Part shown: positions 28,976 to 39,197 of the stretch, one piece after another | Layout: the number at the start of each line of letters is the position of its first letter | Position numbering within the stretch: the first letter of the stretch is position 1 | Assembly: GCF_000496695.1 (NCBI RefSeq) | Contig: NZ_BAUJ01000027.1 | Location: 1-64,000, forward strand | Source of the DNA: Vibrio halioticoli NBRC 102217 | GTDB taxonomy: Bacteria > Pseudomonadota > Gammaproteobacteria > Enterobacterales > Vibrionaceae | Reading direction: 5' to 3' | Length of the DNA stretch: 64,000 bases | The notes under the pieces: model-generated | The model's input: the letters and a program-made list of their open reading frames with translations, nothing else | Database searches by the model: none | Told to the model about the DNA's origin: nothing | Translations under genes and position numbers: made by a program

Positions 28976-29047
28976 CTAATTAAATAGGAGTTGAACACGG
29001 CATTGGCTGTGTTTTGTTGTCATGTTTCGATTGCCACGGTGCAGCAT
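28976..29047 (-). CDS. pyrL: Putative pyrBI leader peptide (PyrL-type)
   Basis: A 23-codon ORF starts at an ATG with a good AGGAGGG ribosome-binding site 5 bases upstream and reads MLHRGNRNMTTKHSQCRVQL plus LFN. It ends 8 bases before the attenuator hairpin. In enterobacterial pyrBI the leader peptide is longer and overlaps the terminator. Here the stop falls just before it, so a ribosome that keeps up with RNA polymerase would cover the hairpin and allow read-through when UTP is low. The sequence of the peptide itself is unlike E. coli PyrL, as is usual for leaders. Confidence 0.7.
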   Translation of the reverse strand: MLHRGNRNMTTKHSQCRVQLLFN

Positions 29048-29115
29048 ACAACCCTCCTATTTATCGTGTGGGATTATACTCACTAGTGATGTTATCGCAA
29101 GTCTCAGGAGCAGAA

Positions 29116-30120
29116 TTAGTGACCTAAGGTCGCGACCATCACTGCCTTAATGGTGTGCATGCGGTTTTCAGCTTCATCAAAAACAATCGAGTATTCTGAC
29201 TCAAAAACTTCGTCAGTCACTTCTAGGCCTTGCATACCAAATTTTTCAGCGATCTCTTTGCCCACTGTGGTTTGATCATCATGAAAAGCCGGTAGGCAGT
29301 GCATGAATTTCACCTGTGGATTGTCGGTGGCTTTGATGGTTGCCATATTCACTTGATAAGGCTTCATGATAGCAATGCGCTCTTCCCATGCTTCTGCAGG
29401 CTCTCCCATAGAAACCCAAACATCGGTGTATAAGAAGTCACAACCTTTAACGCCAATCGCAACATCTTCGGTAAGAGTGATGCTAGCACCTGTTGCGTGT
29501 GCAATTTGCTGACATTGCGCGACCAACTCTTCTTCTGGCCAGTATGCTTTAGGGGCGACCAATCGAATATCCATGCCCATTTTAGCCGCGCCAACCAGCA
29601 GGGAGTTACCCATGTTGTTGCGAGCATCGCCAAGGTAGGCAAAGCTGATTTGATGCAATTGCTTGCCTCGTGCATGCTCTTGCATGGTCAGGAAGTCAGC
29701 CAGTATTTGAGTAGGGTGGAATTCATCGGTTAGACCATTCCAAACCGGGACACCAGCATGCTCGCCTAGCTCTTCGACAATCGACTGACCAAAGCCGCGA
29801 TACTCGATGCCATCGTACATACGTCCTAGCACTCTGGCTGTGTCTTTCATGGACTCTTTATTACCAATTTGAGAGCCTGATGGACCTAAGTATGATACTT
29901 GTGCGCCTTGGTCAAAAGCCGCTACTTCAAATGCACAACGTGTTCGTGTTGATGATTTTTCAAAGATCAGCGCAATGTTTTTTCCCAGTAAACGCTTTTG
30001 CTCTGTGCCAGCATATTTTGCTTTTTTTAGTTCGGCGGCAAGGTCGAGCAAGAACTGAATTTCCTTTTGACTAAAGTCCAAAAGTTTTAGGAAATTTCGA
30101 TTTTTTAGATTATAAGCCAT
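29116..30120 (-). CDS. argF: Ornithine carbamoyltransferase
   Basis: This 334-aa trimeric enzyme converts ornithine and carbamoyl phosphate to citrulline in arginine synthesis. The carbamoyl-phosphate motif [18 protein letters not shown], and the ornithine-binding HCLPAFHD and MGEP segments are intact. I set the start at the ATG at 30120 ([17 protein letters not shown]), the normal N-terminus. The frame runs 22 codons further upstream into the operator region. Two ARG-box-like palindromes lie just upstream. It is adjacent to pyrBI, a paralogous carbamoyltransferase sharing the same substrate. Confidence 0.96.
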   Translation of the reverse strand: MAYNLKNRNFLKLLDFSQKEIQFLLDLAAELKKAKYAGTEQKRLLGKNIALIFEKSSTRTRCAFEVAAFDQGAQVSYLGPSGSQIGNKESMKDTARVLGRMYDGIEYRGFGQSIVEELGEHAGVPVWNGLTDEFHPTQILADFLTMQEHARGKQLHQISFAYLGDARNNMGNSLLVGAAKMGMDIRLVAPKAYWPEEELVAQCQQIAHATGASITLTEDVAIGVKGCDFLYTDVWVSMGEPAEAWEERIAIMKPYQVNMATIKATDNPQVKFMHCLPAFHDDQTTVGKEIAEKFGMQGLEVTDEVFESEYSIVFDEAENRMHTIKAVMVATLGH

Positions 30121-30153
30121 AAGGATTCTCTCATTTGATTCTATTCTGATTTT

Positions 30154-30192
30154 ATTGCATAGAAATGCTATAAAATCAAATATCAATTCACT
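30154..30192 (-). promoter_or_regulatory. Tandem ARG boxes (putative ArgR operator) of argF
   Basis: ArgR operators consist of two 18-bp imperfect palindromes of the form wnTGAATwwwwATTCAnw separated by 3 bp. Here ATTGCATAGAAATGCTAT (30154-30171) and ATCAAATATCAATTCACT (30175-30192) match most positions and have exactly that 3-bp spacing. The first box is also the centre of a longer inverted repeat, GATTTTATTGCAT/ATGCTATAAAATC. The location 34-72 bases upstream of the argF start fits repression. Confidence 0.7.
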
Positions 30193-30559
30193 TTTATTGA
30201 GTTAAGTCTCTTTTGATTAGGTGATTAATGCACTCGTTTTTATCGGTCATGCTTGATTAATATATCATTATCCATAAAAGAGATATTGTCATGACGCGCT
30301 TTTTGGATGATTAGCTCTGCATGGAATTGGCGTTTCACTTTAGCGATGACACACCACTCACTTGTTATGCACCTATTGGCACTCTGATTTTCTATTTACG
30401 CCCAAGATAAGGGCTACTTGCAAGTAGTACGTATTATCTAAGCCTCTGAATTAAGAAATCTATCCTTAGATTGAGCCTAGATATGGTATTTCGCGTCGAA
30501 CCGTGCCATATTTCGTCCGTATATAAATCCTTTATTTTTACCTGTTCGGGAGCGCACCC
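30193..30559. other. Intergenic region between argF and rraB
   Basis: These 367 bases hold the divergent control region of argF and rraB. I see no credible gene. A weak hairpin, ATATGG..CCATAT, lies near 30480-30511 within the probable rraB leader. A frame open from 30471 into rraB is out of frame with it and looks non-coding. Confidence 0.4.
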
Positions 30560-30979
30560 ATGTCACAAGTGGAAGAGTATCTATCAGTCGAAGAACTTAT
30601 CGAATTTCAGAAAGAAGAGACGCGTGACATTATCGCCGCTCTGCTTGAAGACGGTAGTGAACCTGATGCTTTGTATGAAATTGAACATCACCTTTTTGCT
30701 GAGAATTTTGAAGCTTTAGAAAAAGCGGTTGTGGAAGCTTTCAAAATGGGTTTTGAGGTTTTAGAAGCGGAAGAGTCAGAAGAAGATGAAGAAGGCAACA
30801 AGCTATTGTGCTGTGATGCAACAATGACTTGTACTTTAGATCCTGAGTTGATTGATATGCAGGCTGAAAAGTTGATCAATCTCGCTGAAAAATACGACAT
30901 TATTTATGACGGTTGGGGCACTTACTACGAAGGTGAAGACGCTCTACCGTTTGATGACGAAGACGACGAGGAAGAATAA
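30560..30979 (+). CDS. rraB: Regulator of ribonuclease E activity B
   Basis: This 139-aa very acidic protein binds the C-terminal region of RNase E and alters degradosome composition and mRNA decay. The sequence [20 protein letters not shown], the [15 protein letters not shown] segment and the Asp/Glu-rich tail are those of the RraB family. A GGGAGCG ribosome-binding site precedes the ATG. It is divergent from argF, as in E. coli (argI-yjgD). Confidence 0.93.
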   Translation: MSQVEEYLSVEELIEFQKEETRDIIAALLEDGSEPDALYEIEHHLFAENFEALEKAVVEAFKMGFEVLEAEESEEDEEGNKLLCCDATMTCTLDPELIDMQAEKLINLAEKYDIIYDGWGTYYEGEDALPFDDEDDEEE

Positions 30980-31011
30980 TCGTTCTGTTCTTTGTTTGAA
31001 TACTGCTTCAT

Positions 31012-31045
31012 AAAATAAAGCTCGCAATTGCGAGCTTTATTTTTT
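31012..31045. terminator. Bidirectional terminator between rraB and the DUF2061 gene
   Basis: A perfect inverted repeat of 16-base arms is centred between 31027 and 31028 (AAAATAAAGCTCGCAA and its complement). It is flanked by T-rich sequence on the plus side, between convergent genes. Confidence 0.85.
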
Positions 31046-31082
31046 TGTGTCTGGCTTAATTTAGTGTTTAAGCATGATTTAG

Positions 31083-31475
31083 TTAAGCATGGCTTAAGGT
31101 AGCGGTAGGTTGCTTGGCAAAGTACTTTGTCCATACACGCTCATGGAAGTAGTAAGCACAGGTATTAATTGATGGTTCGATTAGTGCTAGCAAGCCACCG
31201 GCAAGTGCATCACCAGAAATTAGGTACACAACCGTAAACGCAACGCTAAAGTGTACAACCGCAAAACTGACTGTTTTGATGCGAGAAAATGCTTGTTTTG
31301 CTTTCAAGAATGGAACCGAATTCCATACTTTTTCGTGGAAGTAAAATGCCACAGTATTTACGCTAGGTTCAATCATCGCTATCAAGCTACCGATAATTAC
31401 ATCACCGGTAATAATGTATGCCACAGTAAAAGCGATTGAGAAGTGTAGGGTTGCAAAGCTCATTGTTTTTTTCAT
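31083..31475 (-). CDS. Tandem DUF2061 membrane protein, putatively iron-regulated
   Basis: This 130-aa inner-membrane protein is made of two DUF2061-like copies. Residues about 1-55 (KKTMSFATLHFSIAFTVAYIITGD, split here as two segments) and about 66-122 (IKTVSFAVVHFSVAFTVVY) are near repeats. Each copy ends in IEPS-x-NT-x-A/C-x-YFHE-x-VW. Each copy has two hydrophobic helices. The function of DUF2061 is unknown. I chose the ATG at 31475; 22 extra codons upstream run through a Fur-box-like operator and are unlikely to be translated. The gene is monocistronic. Confidence 0.8.
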   Translation of the reverse strand: MKKTMSFATLHFSIAFTVAYIITGDVIIGSLIAMIEPSVNTVAFYFHEKVWNSVPFLKAKQAFSRIKTVSFAVVHFSVAFTVVYLISGDALAGGLLALIEPSINTCAYYFHERVWTKYFAKQPTATLSHA

Positions 31476-31525
31476 GACAGATACCAAAGTTTGTTGTAAG
31501 TAATTTGTTTTGATGTAAATAGTAT

Positions 31526-31540
31526 TGATAATTATTCTCA
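31526..31540 (-). promoter_or_regulatory. Fur box upstream of the DUF2061 gene
   Basis: The minus strand reads TGAGAATAATTATCA, matching the 7-1-7 Fur consensus TGATAATNATTATCA at 14 of 15 positions counting the free centre. It lies 50-65 bases upstream of the chosen start codon, where it would overlap a promoter. Confidence 0.7.
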
Positions 31541-31676
31541 TTTGGTCAATATCTTTTTTACTATTGCTTTGATAGGTATTGTCTATAGAGGTGAACTGAG
31601 TGAGGGGTGTGCTTTATTTGGCTTTAATTTCAATGGTTTATATTGTGATTGATGAGTTGTGATCGGGTTAGCAAAT

Positions 31677-31707
31677 ACAAAAAAAGGGCTGACTTTCGTC
31701 AACCCTT
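31677..31707 (-). terminator. Terminator of valS
   Basis: On the minus strand AAGGGTTGAC and GTCAGCCCTT pair around GAAA with one wobble, followed by seven T residues. It lies 19 bases after the valS stop. Confidence 0.88.
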
Positions 31708-31725
31708 CTAAGTGTTTACGGCTAA

Positions 31726-34587
31726 TTATAGAGCGGCAATTGTTGCTTTTTGCTCTGCAAGTTTAGCTAATGTTTCTTTGTATCCATCTAGCTTTTCACG
31801 CTCTTTAGCAACCACGGCTTCTGGTGCTTTCGCCACAAAACCTTGGTTGTTTAGCTTGCCTTCGATACGCTTGATCTCGCCTTCAGTTTTCTTGATTTCG
31901 CCAGCTAAACGGTTTAGCTCAGCGTCTTTATCAATCAGGCCTGCCATTGGGATCATTAGCTCAGACTTGCCAACAAGCGATGTTGCACAAGCTGGAGTCT
32001 CAGCGCCGTCTTCTAGCAAGGTAATGTTCTCAAGCTTCGCGAGAGACATTAGCACGGCTTTGTTCGCTTCTAGGCGAGCCGCATCGTTATCGTCTGCCGA
32101 TTTGATCATGACATCTAATGGCTTGCTAGGGGCGATGTCATATTCTGCACGTAGATTACGAATGCTAGTGATGAACACTTTAACCCACTCGATATCATCG
32201 AGAGCTTGTTGGTTAAAGTTTGCTGCATCGTATTGAGGTAGAGGCTGAGTCATGATGGTTTCGCCATCAACGCCTTCTACTAGAGGTTTCACGCTCTGCC
32301 AGATGGTTTCTGTGATGTATGGAAGCACAGGGTGAGCAAGACGTAGTGTCTTTTCAAGAACCGTGATTAGAGTGCGACGAGTCGCGCGCTGTTGTGCTTC
32401 AGTGCCTTTCCAAAGAACCGGTTTAGTCAGTTCTAAGTACCAGTCACAGAATTGGTTCCAGATGAATTCATACAGAGTATTAGCCGCCATATCTAGACGG
32501 TAAGTGTCTAGGTGAGCGTTAAACTCTTTAGCGGCTAATTCAAACTGAGATTCAATCCATTTGTCAGCGAGTGAATATTCTAGCTCAGCATCAGCGGCAA
32601 AACCGCAATCTTGATCTTCTGTATTCATTAGTACGTAACGGCTGGCGTTCCATAGCTTGTTACAGAAGTTGCGGTAACCTTCTAGGCGTTTCATATCCCA
32701 GTTGATGTCACGACCAGTCGATGCCATTGCCGCTAGAGTAAAGCGTAATGCGTCCGTACCGTATGGTTCGATACCATCTTCGAAGGTTTTACGAGTGTTC
32801 TTCTCGATTTTCTTCGCCAGTTGCGGTTGCATCATGTTGCCAGTACGTTTAGTCACTAATGACTCAAGATCAATACCATCGATCATATCGATAGGATCAA
32901 GTACGTTACCTTTTGACTTAGACATTTTATCGCCGTTTTCATCACGGATTAGACCCGTCATGTAAACCGTTTTAAATGGTACTTGTGATTTGCCGTCTTC
33001 GTCTTTCACGAAGTGCATGGTCATCATGATCATACGAGCAACCCAGAAGAAGATAATATCAAAACCAGATACTAGAACTTCTGATGGGTGGAATGTTTTC
33101 AGTGCTTCAGTGTCTTCAGGCCAGCCTTGTGTACCAAATGTCCATAATGCAGAAGAGAACCAAGTATCCAATACATCGTTGTCTTGGTTAAGAACAACTA
33201 CTGGAGCAAGGTTATGTTTCTCACGCACTTCTTCTTCACTGCGGCCAACATACACTTTGCCGTCGTTGTCATACCATGCTGGGATGCGATGGCCCCACCA
33301 AAGTTGACGAGAGATACACCAGTCTTGAACGTCACGCATCCAAGCAAAGTACATGTTTTCGTACTGCTTAGGTACAAATTGAATTTCGCCGTCTTCAACC
33401 GCTTTTACTGCAGGCTCCGCTAGAGGTGCTGTGCGCACATACCATTGGTCAGTCAGCATAGGTTCGATGACCACGCCGCCACGGTCACCATAAGGTACAG
33501 TTAGGTCGTGATCTTTAATTTCGTCTAGAAGACCAAGTTCTTCAAATTCAGCAACGATAGCTTTACGAGCTGCAAAGCGTTCCATACCGTGGTATTTCTC
33601 AGGTAGGTCAGTGGCGTATACATCGCTTTCTTCACCGTTAGTCGTGAACACTTCTGCGGCATTACGGATATCCGCGTTGAAGGTTAGAATGTTGATCATT
33701 GGTAGGCTATGACGTTTACCAACTTCGTAATCGTTAAAGTCATGCGCTGGAGTGATCTTCACACAACCTGTGCCTTTTTCCATATCCGCGTGTTCATCAC
33801 CTACGATAGGGATCAAGCGGTTAACTAAAGGCAATAGGATGTTTTTACCGATAAGATCTTTGTAACGAGGATCTTCTGGGTTTACCGCTACGCCAGTATC
33901 ACCAAGCATGGTTTCTGGACGAGTGGTTGCCACTACGATGTAATCTTTACCATCAGCGGTTTTTACGCCATCAGCAAGAGGGTAGCGGAAGTGCCACATG
34001 TGGCCTTTTTTATCTTTGTTTTCTACTTCTAGATCAGAAATCGCAGTGTGCAGTTTTGGATCCCAGTTTACTAGGCGTTTGCCACGGTAAATAAGGTCTT
34101 CTTCGTACAAACGTACAAACACTTCTTGAGTGGCAGCCGATAGGCCGTCATCCATAGTAAAGCGTTCACGATCCCAATCCACAGATGCGCCAAGACGACG
34201 AAGTTGTTTAGTGATAGTACCGCCTGATTCGCCTTTCCACTCCCAGATTTTATCAATGAAAGCTTCACGGCCGTAATCGTGCTTAGTTTTGTTTTCTTCT
34301 GCGGCAATCTTGCGTTCAACAACCATTTGGGTTGCGATACCGGCGTGGTCGGTACCCACTTGCCAAAGGGTGTTTTTGCCCTTCATACGTTCAGCACGGA
34401 TCAGCGTATCCATGATGGTATCTTGGAATGCATGTCCCATGTGTAAGCTACCTGTGACATTCGGCGGCGGGATCATGATGGAATATGATTCTTTCGTGGT
34501 GTCACCGTGTGGCTTAAAGTAGCCTTTTTCTTCCCAAGTCTGATACAGATCTTGTTCGATAGATTGTGGGTTATATGTCTTTTCCAT
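31726..34587 (-). CDS. valS: Valyl-tRNA synthetase
   Basis: This 953-aa class I aminoacyl-tRNA synthetase charges tRNA-Val. [15 protein letters not shown] carries the HIGH-type motif, and [12 protein letters not shown] is the KMSKS loop. The inserted CP1 editing domain (about residues 190-400, [15 protein letters not shown]) hydrolyses misactivated threonine. The C-terminal coiled coil ([20 protein letters not shown]) binds tRNA. I set the start at the ATG at 34587 ([15 protein letters not shown]), 11 codons inside the longest frame, to match homologues. It is the last gene of the pepA-holC-valS cluster. Confidence 0.97.
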   Translation of the reverse strand: MEKTYNPQSIEQDLYQTWEEKGYFKPHGDTTKESYSIMIPPPNVTGSLHMGHAFQDTIMDTLIRAERMKGKNTLWQVGTDHAGIATQMVVERKIAAEENKTKHDYGREAFIDKIWEWKGESGGTITKQLRRLGASVDWDRERFTMDDGLSAATQEVFVRLYEEDLIYRGKRLVNWDPKLHTAISDLEVENKDKKGHMWHFRYPLADGVKTADGKDYIVVATTRPETMLGDTGVAVNPEDPRYKDLIGKNILLPLVNRLIPIVGDEHADMEKGTGCVKITPAHDFNDYEVGKRHSLPMINILTFNADIRNAAEVFTTNGEESDVYATDLPEKYHGMERFAARKAIVAEFEELGLLDEIKDHDLTVPYGDRGGVVIEPMLTDQWYVRTAPLAEPAVKAVEDGEIQFVPKQYENMYFAWMRDVQDWCISRQLWWGHRIPAWYDNDGKVYVGRSEEEVREKHNLAPVVVLNQDNDVLDTWFSSALWTFGTQGWPEDTEALKTFHPSEVLVSGFDIIFFWVARMIMMTMHFVKDEDGKSQVPFKTVYMTGLIRDENGDKMSKSKGNVLDPIDMIDGIDLESLVTKRTGNMMQPQLAKKIEKNTRKTFEDGIEPYGTDALRFTLAAMASTGRDINWDMKRLEGYRNFCNKLWNASRYVLMNTEDQDCGFAADAELEYSLADKWIESQFELAAKEFNAHLDTYRLDMAANTLYEFIWNQFCDWYLELTKPVLWKGTEAQQRATRRTLITVLEKTLRLAHPVLPYITETIWQSVKPLVEGVDGETIMTQPLPQYDAANFNQQALDDIEWVKVFITSIRNLRAEYDIAPSKPLDVMIKSADDNDAARLEANKAVLMSLAKLENITLLEDGAETPACATSLVGKSELMIPMAGLIDKDAELNRLAGEIKKTEGEIKRIEGKLNNQGFVAKAPEAVVAKEREKLDGYKETLAKLAEQKATIAAL

Positions 34588-34690
34588 AATACTCTTACAT
34601 GGATAATTGGTTGATGGCAAACTGCATAAATTAAGGGTTTATTAACGATAGATTAATAAATGCTTTAGCTATGAAGTTTGGGTTATTTGT

Positions 34691-35152
34691 TTAGTTCTGT
34701 TTGTTCAGTTCAGCGATGGATACGGTTTGCATTTGATACCCAGCGTGACGATAGATTTTATATCTTTCTCGGGCAACATGCTTCGCTTTTTCATCACAAG
34801 GGACGAAGTCTACCACTTGAGAGACTATTCCCGCAAAGTTTGTATCATCTTCCGCCAGATTAATGACGATATTACGTGTTCTATGTAGCCCTGTTGTGCC
34901 GCTCCCTATTTCAACTTGGGTGCCGTTAACGGGCCCTTCACCACTAAGATTATGTGCGATAAAATCAGCATTATCGAGTTGAAACAAAACATCATCCCAT
35001 AGCTGGGCATGCGGCTTATCTTGGGTGTTGAGATAAATGCGCGCACCTTGCCGAGTAAAATGTCTAATTAGGTAGCAAACGTATTGTTGAAAACCTAGCT
35101 CAGAATCTACGGCGCTGTTAGGTTCGATGAGATAAAAAGTGGCGATAGACAT
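34691..35152 (-). CDS. holC: DNA polymerase III subunit chi
   Basis: This 153-aa clamp-loader subunit links DnaX-psi to SSB. It starts MSIATFYLIEPNSAVDSEL, with the ATG at 35152 preceded by GAGAAAG; a TTG four codons upstream is also in frame. The family features GARIYLNTQDKPHAQLWDDVLFQ and NIVINLAEDDTNFAG are visible. It lies between pepA and valS, its conserved place. Confidence 0.93.
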   Translation of the reverse strand: MSIATFYLIEPNSAVDSELGFQQYVCYLIRHFTRQGARIYLNTQDKPHAQLWDDVLFQLDNADFIAHNLSGEGPVNGTQVEIGSGTTGLHRTRNIVINLAEDDTNFAGIVSQVVDFVPCDEKAKHVARERYKIYRHAGYQMQTVSIAELNKQN

Positions 35153-35166
35153 GTTCTTTCTCAATA

Positions 35167-35188
35167 AAAGCGCCTCCCGAAGGAGGCG
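35167..35188 (-). terminator. Hairpin between pepA and holC
   Basis: On the minus strand CGCCTCC and GGAGGCG form a perfect 7-bp stem around the stable TTCG tetraloop, followed by CTTTTATT. The U tract is short, so it probably reduces rather than ends transcription into holC-valS, or stabilises the pepA mRNA 3' end. Confidence 0.6.
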
Positions 35189-35219
35189 TAATATAGGTTA
35201 GGTTAATTGCCGTAGGCGA

Positions 35220-36731
35220 TTAAGACTCTACCGCTTCTTGTCCGCTACGGTTTAGTAAGAACTGAACCAATAATGAAACAGGGCGACCTGTTGAGCCTTT
35301 AGCTTGACCTGATTTCCATGCTGTACCGGCGATATCTAGGTGAGCCCAGTTATACTTTTTGGTAAAGCGAGACAGGAAACAACCTGCGGTGATAGTACCT
35401 GCAGGGCGACCGCCAATATTTGCCATATCAGCAAATGGGCTGGCGATTTGTTCTTGGTATTCATCGGCCATTGGTAGGCGCCAAGCGCGATCTCCCGATT
35501 GCTCAGAAGCGTTTACTAGCTCATGAGAAAGCGGGTTGTGATTTGATAGAACGCCACTGATATGGTGACCAAGTGCAATCACACACGCGCCAGTTAGTGT
35601 TGCTACATCAACTACACAATCAGGTTCAAAACGCTCAACGTAAGTCAGTGCATCACACAAAACTAGGCGACCTTCAGCATCGGTATTTAATACTTCTACT
35701 GTTTGTCCTGACATCGTCGTTAGAATGTCACCTGGGCGATAAGCATTGCTGCCTGGCATGTTTTCACAGCCAGCAAGAATGGCCACCACATTGATTGGCA
35801 GATTCAATTGTGCCAAGGCTTTCATAGTGCCGAACACACTGGCCGCGCCACACATGTCGTATTTCATTTCATCCATGCCATCGCCTGGTTTTAGTGAAAT
35901 ACCCCCTGAATCAAAGGTTAAGCCTTTACCAACAAGCACAATAGGTTTAGCGCTTGCGTCTGGATTGCCTTTATATTCAATCACAGACATCATGGATTCG
36001 TTGTGTGAACCACGACCTACAGCAAGGTATGAAGTCATACCCAGTTTTTCCATCTCTTGCTCACCGATAATTTTAGTGGTGACTTTCTCATAGTCATCAG
36101 CTAAACGGCGCGCTTGAGAAGCAAGGTATGCTGGATTTGCCACATTCGGTGGCATGTTGCCTAGGTCTTTTGACGCTGAAACACCTGATGCAACCGCTAA
36201 ACCATGATTGATCGCTTGTTCGCCAATGTTCAGTTCACGACGCGTTGGTACGTTGAACACTAACTTGCGTAATGGGCGACGTGTTTCTGGCTTATTGCTC
36301 TTAAATTGGTCGAAAGTGTACAGACCGTCGTTCGTCGCTTCTACAGCTTGACGCACTTTCCAATAAGTATCGCGACCTTTTACATGCAGTTCTGTTAGGA
36401 AACAGACCGCTTCCATAGAGCCCGTTTCGTTTAACGTGCTAATGGTCTTTTGAATGATTTCTTTGTATTGACGTTCACCAAGCTCTCGCTCTTTGCCACA
36501 ACCTACCAGCAAAACGCGCTCAGAAAGCACACCAGGTACTTGATGTAACAACAACATCTGCCCTGGTTTACCCTCTAAATCGCCTCTGCGCAGTAGGGAG
36601 CTTAGGTATCCGTCACTGATTTTATCTAGTTGCTCTGCAACTGGTGAAAGACGACGTGGCTCGAACACCCCAACAACAATACAAGCACTGCGTTGCTTCT
36701 CTGGGCTACCACTTTTTACGCTGAACTCCAT
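35220..36731 (-). CDS. pepA: Leucyl aminopeptidase / cytosol aminopeptidase A
   Basis: This 503-aa M17 dizinc aminopeptidase removes N-terminal residues from peptides. In E. coli it also binds DNA at carAB and in Xer recombination. Metal and catalytic motifs are intact: [26 protein letters not shown] and the family signature [10 protein letters not shown]. The start is the ATG at 36731 ([17 protein letters not shown]), which has an AGGAGTAGG ribosome-binding site; ten further codons upstream are not conserved. It is divergent from lptF. Confidence 0.97.
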   Translation of the reverse strand: MEFSVKSGSPEKQRSACIVVGVFEPRRLSPVAEQLDKISDGYLSSLLRRGDLEGKPGQMLLLHQVPGVLSERVLLVGCGKERELGERQYKEIIQKTISTLNETGSMEAVCFLTELHVKGRDTYWKVRQAVEATNDGLYTFDQFKSNKPETRRPLRKLVFNVPTRRELNIGEQAINHGLAVASGVSASKDLGNMPPNVANPAYLASQARRLADDYEKVTTKIIGEQEMEKLGMTSYLAVGRGSHNESMMSVIEYKGNPDASAKPIVLVGKGLTFDSGGISLKPGDGMDEMKYDMCGAASVFGTMKALAQLNLPINVVAILAGCENMPGSNAYRPGDILTTMSGQTVEVLNTDAEGRLVLCDALTYVERFEPDCVVDVATLTGACVIALGHHISGVLSNHNPLSHELVNASEQSGDRAWRLPMADEYQEQIASPFADMANIGGRPAGTITAGCFLSRFTKKYNWAHLDIAGTAWKSGQAKGSTGRPVSLLVQFLLNRSGQEAVES

Positions 36732-36950
36732 GCCTACTCCTACATCGTGAAGACAAACCACAATAAATGTTAGATAATGCCTGCTTAACTTGTTGAATCT
36801 TGGTCAAGAGCTATGTTTACTCAATGAGTATAAGCAAGTTAATTGATTATCGATTAGTCAGTAAATTTGAAAAATAAAAGGTTCATTCAGAAATTATAGC
36901 GATTCCTGTAAAAATACAAGTTTTGCATCCAAGCTTATAGGGACTTTAGC

Positions 36951-38051
36951 GTGATTATTGTTAGATATTTGATCCGCGAGACAATCAAGAGTCAGCTGGC
37001 CATCTTTTTCGTACTGTTTTTAATCTTTCTAAGCCAAAGGTTTATCAGTGTGTTGGCCGATGCCTCAAATGGCGATATTCCCGCCAGACTTATTATGACT
37101 GTAGTTGGTCTAAACATGCCCGCCATGGGCCTGTTGATGCTACCACTGAGTCTATATATAGGTATTTTACTTACTTTCGGACGTTTATATGCTGAAAGTG
37201 AGATTACAGTAATGAATGCAACTGGGATCGGAAATAAATTTCTGATTCAGGCTGCGTTGTACCTTGCACTGATCACTTCTGGTATTGCTGCATTCAACTC
37301 ATTGTACTTTGCGCCTTGGTCTCAAGATAAAGAAGCACAGATAATGGATAAGTTGGCCGCAGAAACTAGCGTAGAGTTATTGCAAAAAGGTCAATTCCAA
37401 AGCACGCCAGACGGCACCGCTGTGGTCTTTATTGACGATTTAAAAGACAAAAAATTAACCAATGTATTTGTCGCACAAACTGTGGGTGAAGGTTCTATTC
37501 GTCCAAGTGTGGCGTTTGCAGATTCTGGAGAAGCAAAAGAGTTATCTGATGGTCGTCAGATTTTAACTCTGTATAACGGTACCCGCTATGAAGGGATTCC
37601 GACTCAGCTGGATTACATGAAGACCAATTTTGATGAGTACGATGCACTCATTGGTCAGCGAGAAGTGAAACCTAAAGGTCGAGACTTTGAAGCGATTCCA
37701 ACCATTCAGTTGTTTAATAACCCAGATCCAAAAGCGAAAGCAGAGCTGCATTGGCGCATCAGTTTAATTATTTGTATTCCATTATTAACCTTGGTGGTTA
37801 TCCCCTTGTCTGCGGTAAACCCAAGGCAAGGGCGCTTTGCTAAAATGGGACCTGCTATCTTGTTTTATTTGGCATACTTTATGGCAATCAGTGCCGCAAA
37901 ATCCGCGATAGAAGAGGGTAAAATCTCCGATGTTGTGGGGATGTGGCCAATGAACATAAGTTTGCTCCTTGTCGGCATTGTCTTAAACTCAATAGACAGT
38001 CTGCCAGTGCGACGTTGGAAAGATAAGATTCGCCAGAAGAGGGCTTCTTAA
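36951..38051 (+). CDS. lptF: LPS export ABC transporter permease LptF
   Basis: This 366-aa inner-membrane permease forms, with LptG and the LptB ATPase dimer, the complex that extracts LPS and hands it to LptC and the periplasmic bridge. It begins with GTG (MIIVRYLIRETIKSQLAIFFVL). There are three hydrophobic segments in the first 120 residues, then a periplasmic beta-jellyroll domain (about 130-265). Three more helices follow at the C-terminus, which is the YjgP/YjgQ layout. The stop is immediately followed by the lptG start codon, without a spacer. Confidence 0.96.
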   Translation: MIIVRYLIRETIKSQLAIFFVLFLIFLSQRFISVLADASNGDIPARLIMTVVGLNMPAMGLLMLPLSLYIGILLTFGRLYAESEITVMNATGIGNKFLIQAALYLALITSGIAAFNSLYFAPWSQDKEAQIMDKLAAETSVELLQKGQFQSTPDGTAVVFIDDLKDKKLTNVFVAQTVGEGSIRPSVAFADSGEAKELSDGRQILTLYNGTRYEGIPTQLDYMKTNFDEYDALIGQREVKPKGRDFEAIPTIQLFNNPDPKAKAELHWRISLIICIPLLTLVVIPLSAVNPRQGRFAKMGPAILFYLAYFMAISAAKSAIEEGKISDVVGMWPMNISLLLVGIVLNSIDSLPVRRWKDKIRQKRAS

Positions 38052-39122
38052 GTGTTTAAGATTCTAGATTTATACATAGGCAGAACTATCATTGCGACCT
38101 CTAGCATATGTTTAGTTACCCTAGTTGGCCTATCTGGCATTATCAAATATGTTGAGCAGTTACGAAAAGTAGGGCGCGGCACGTACGATCTGTTGCACGC
38201 ACTGTATTTTGTTCTTCTGAGTGTGCCTCGTGATATCGAAATGTTCTTCCCTATGGCTGCGTTGCTAGGAGCCTTGATTGCTTTAGGCACATTAGCAACC
38301 AGTTCAGAGCTGACAGTTATGCAAGCGGCGGGCTATTCCAAAGTTAATATTGGTATGTCAGTGCTTAAAACCGCTGTGCCATTGATGTTGATGGTTATGC
38401 TATTGGGCGAATGGGGCGCGCCACAAGCGCAAAAAATGGCACGAGACCTTCGTACCGCCTCTATTTCTGGGGGGCATATGGTATCGACTCGCGCCGGCGT
38501 TTGGGCAAAAGATGGCGATGACTTTATTTATATTGGCCGAGTGAATGACGGCAAGCTTCAGGCGGTTAATATCTGGGAGTATGACCAGAATAAAGAGTTG
38601 GTCAGAAGTATGTTTGCCAAAGATGCCAACTATATTGGCGATAAAACGTGGCAACTTAACCAAGTAACCACCACGCTTTACACCAACGAAACTCAGGTGA
38701 GTAAAGAGAAAGAAGCCAGTTTAAATTGGCAGACCACCTTAGTGCCAGAGCGGCTTGAGATAGTTACGGTTAAGCCCGAGGAACTCTCTTTAACCGGCTT
38801 ATACAGTTACGTCACCTATCTGAAAGATTCAGAGCAAGATGCCTCACGCTATGATTTAGCCTTTTGGCGTAAGATCACTCAGCCATTGTCCATCGCAGTA
38901 ATGATGATGTTGGCACTGTCATTTGTGTTTGGCCCATTGCGTAGTGTTACTATGGGGGCAAGGATACTATCTGGGGTCATTGCCGGCTTCTCGTTTTATA
39001 TCTCATCGGAGTTTTTTGGCCCGTTGAGCGTGGTGTATCAAGTGCCGCCTATGTGGGGGGCCATCGCACCGAGTATTGCCTTTATGTTAGTGGCGATCAT
39101 CTTGTTGCGGCGTAAGTTGTAA
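38052..39122 (+). CDS. lptG: LPS export ABC transporter permease LptG
   Basis: This 356-aa partner of LptF has the same architecture. N-terminal helices include MFKILDLYIGRTIIATSSIC and the coupling helix region ALGTLATSSELTVMQAAGYS. A periplasmic domain lies at about 130-265, followed by three C-terminal helices. It starts at a GTG directly after the lptF TAA, with the ribosome-binding site presumably inside lptF, so translation is coupled. A bidirectional terminator follows. Confidence 0.96.
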   Translation: MFKILDLYIGRTIIATSSICLVTLVGLSGIIKYVEQLRKVGRGTYDLLHALYFVLLSVPRDIEMFFPMAALLGALIALGTLATSSELTVMQAAGYSKVNIGMSVLKTAVPLMLMVMLLGEWGAPQAQKMARDLRTASISGGHMVSTRAGVWAKDGDDFIYIGRVNDGKLQAVNIWEYDQNKELVRSMFAKDANYIGDKTWQLNQVTTTLYTNETQVSKEKEASLNWQTTLVPERLEIVTVKPEELSLTGLYSYVTYLKDSEQDASRYDLAFWRKITQPLSIAVMMMLALSFVFGPLRSVTMGARILSGVIAGFSFYISSEFFGPLSVVYQVPPMWGAIAPSIAFMLVAIILLRRKL

Positions 39123-39145
39123 GCGAGTACAGCAGTTAAAACAGA

Positions 39146-39174
39146 AAAGGAAGGCATTGCGCCTTCCTTTTTTA
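39146..39174. terminator. Bidirectional terminator between lptG and the RDD gene
   Basis: AAAGGAAGGC and GCCTTCCTTT form a perfect 10-bp stem around ATTGC, with T residues following on the plus strand. Confidence 0.85.
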
Positions 39175-39197
39175 ATGAGGGTAACGTTAAGTCGTAA

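Noticed and set aside
30471..30719. An 82-codon frame starting upstream of rraB
   Set aside because: It runs out of frame into rraB and covers its leader; the translation has no sensible features.
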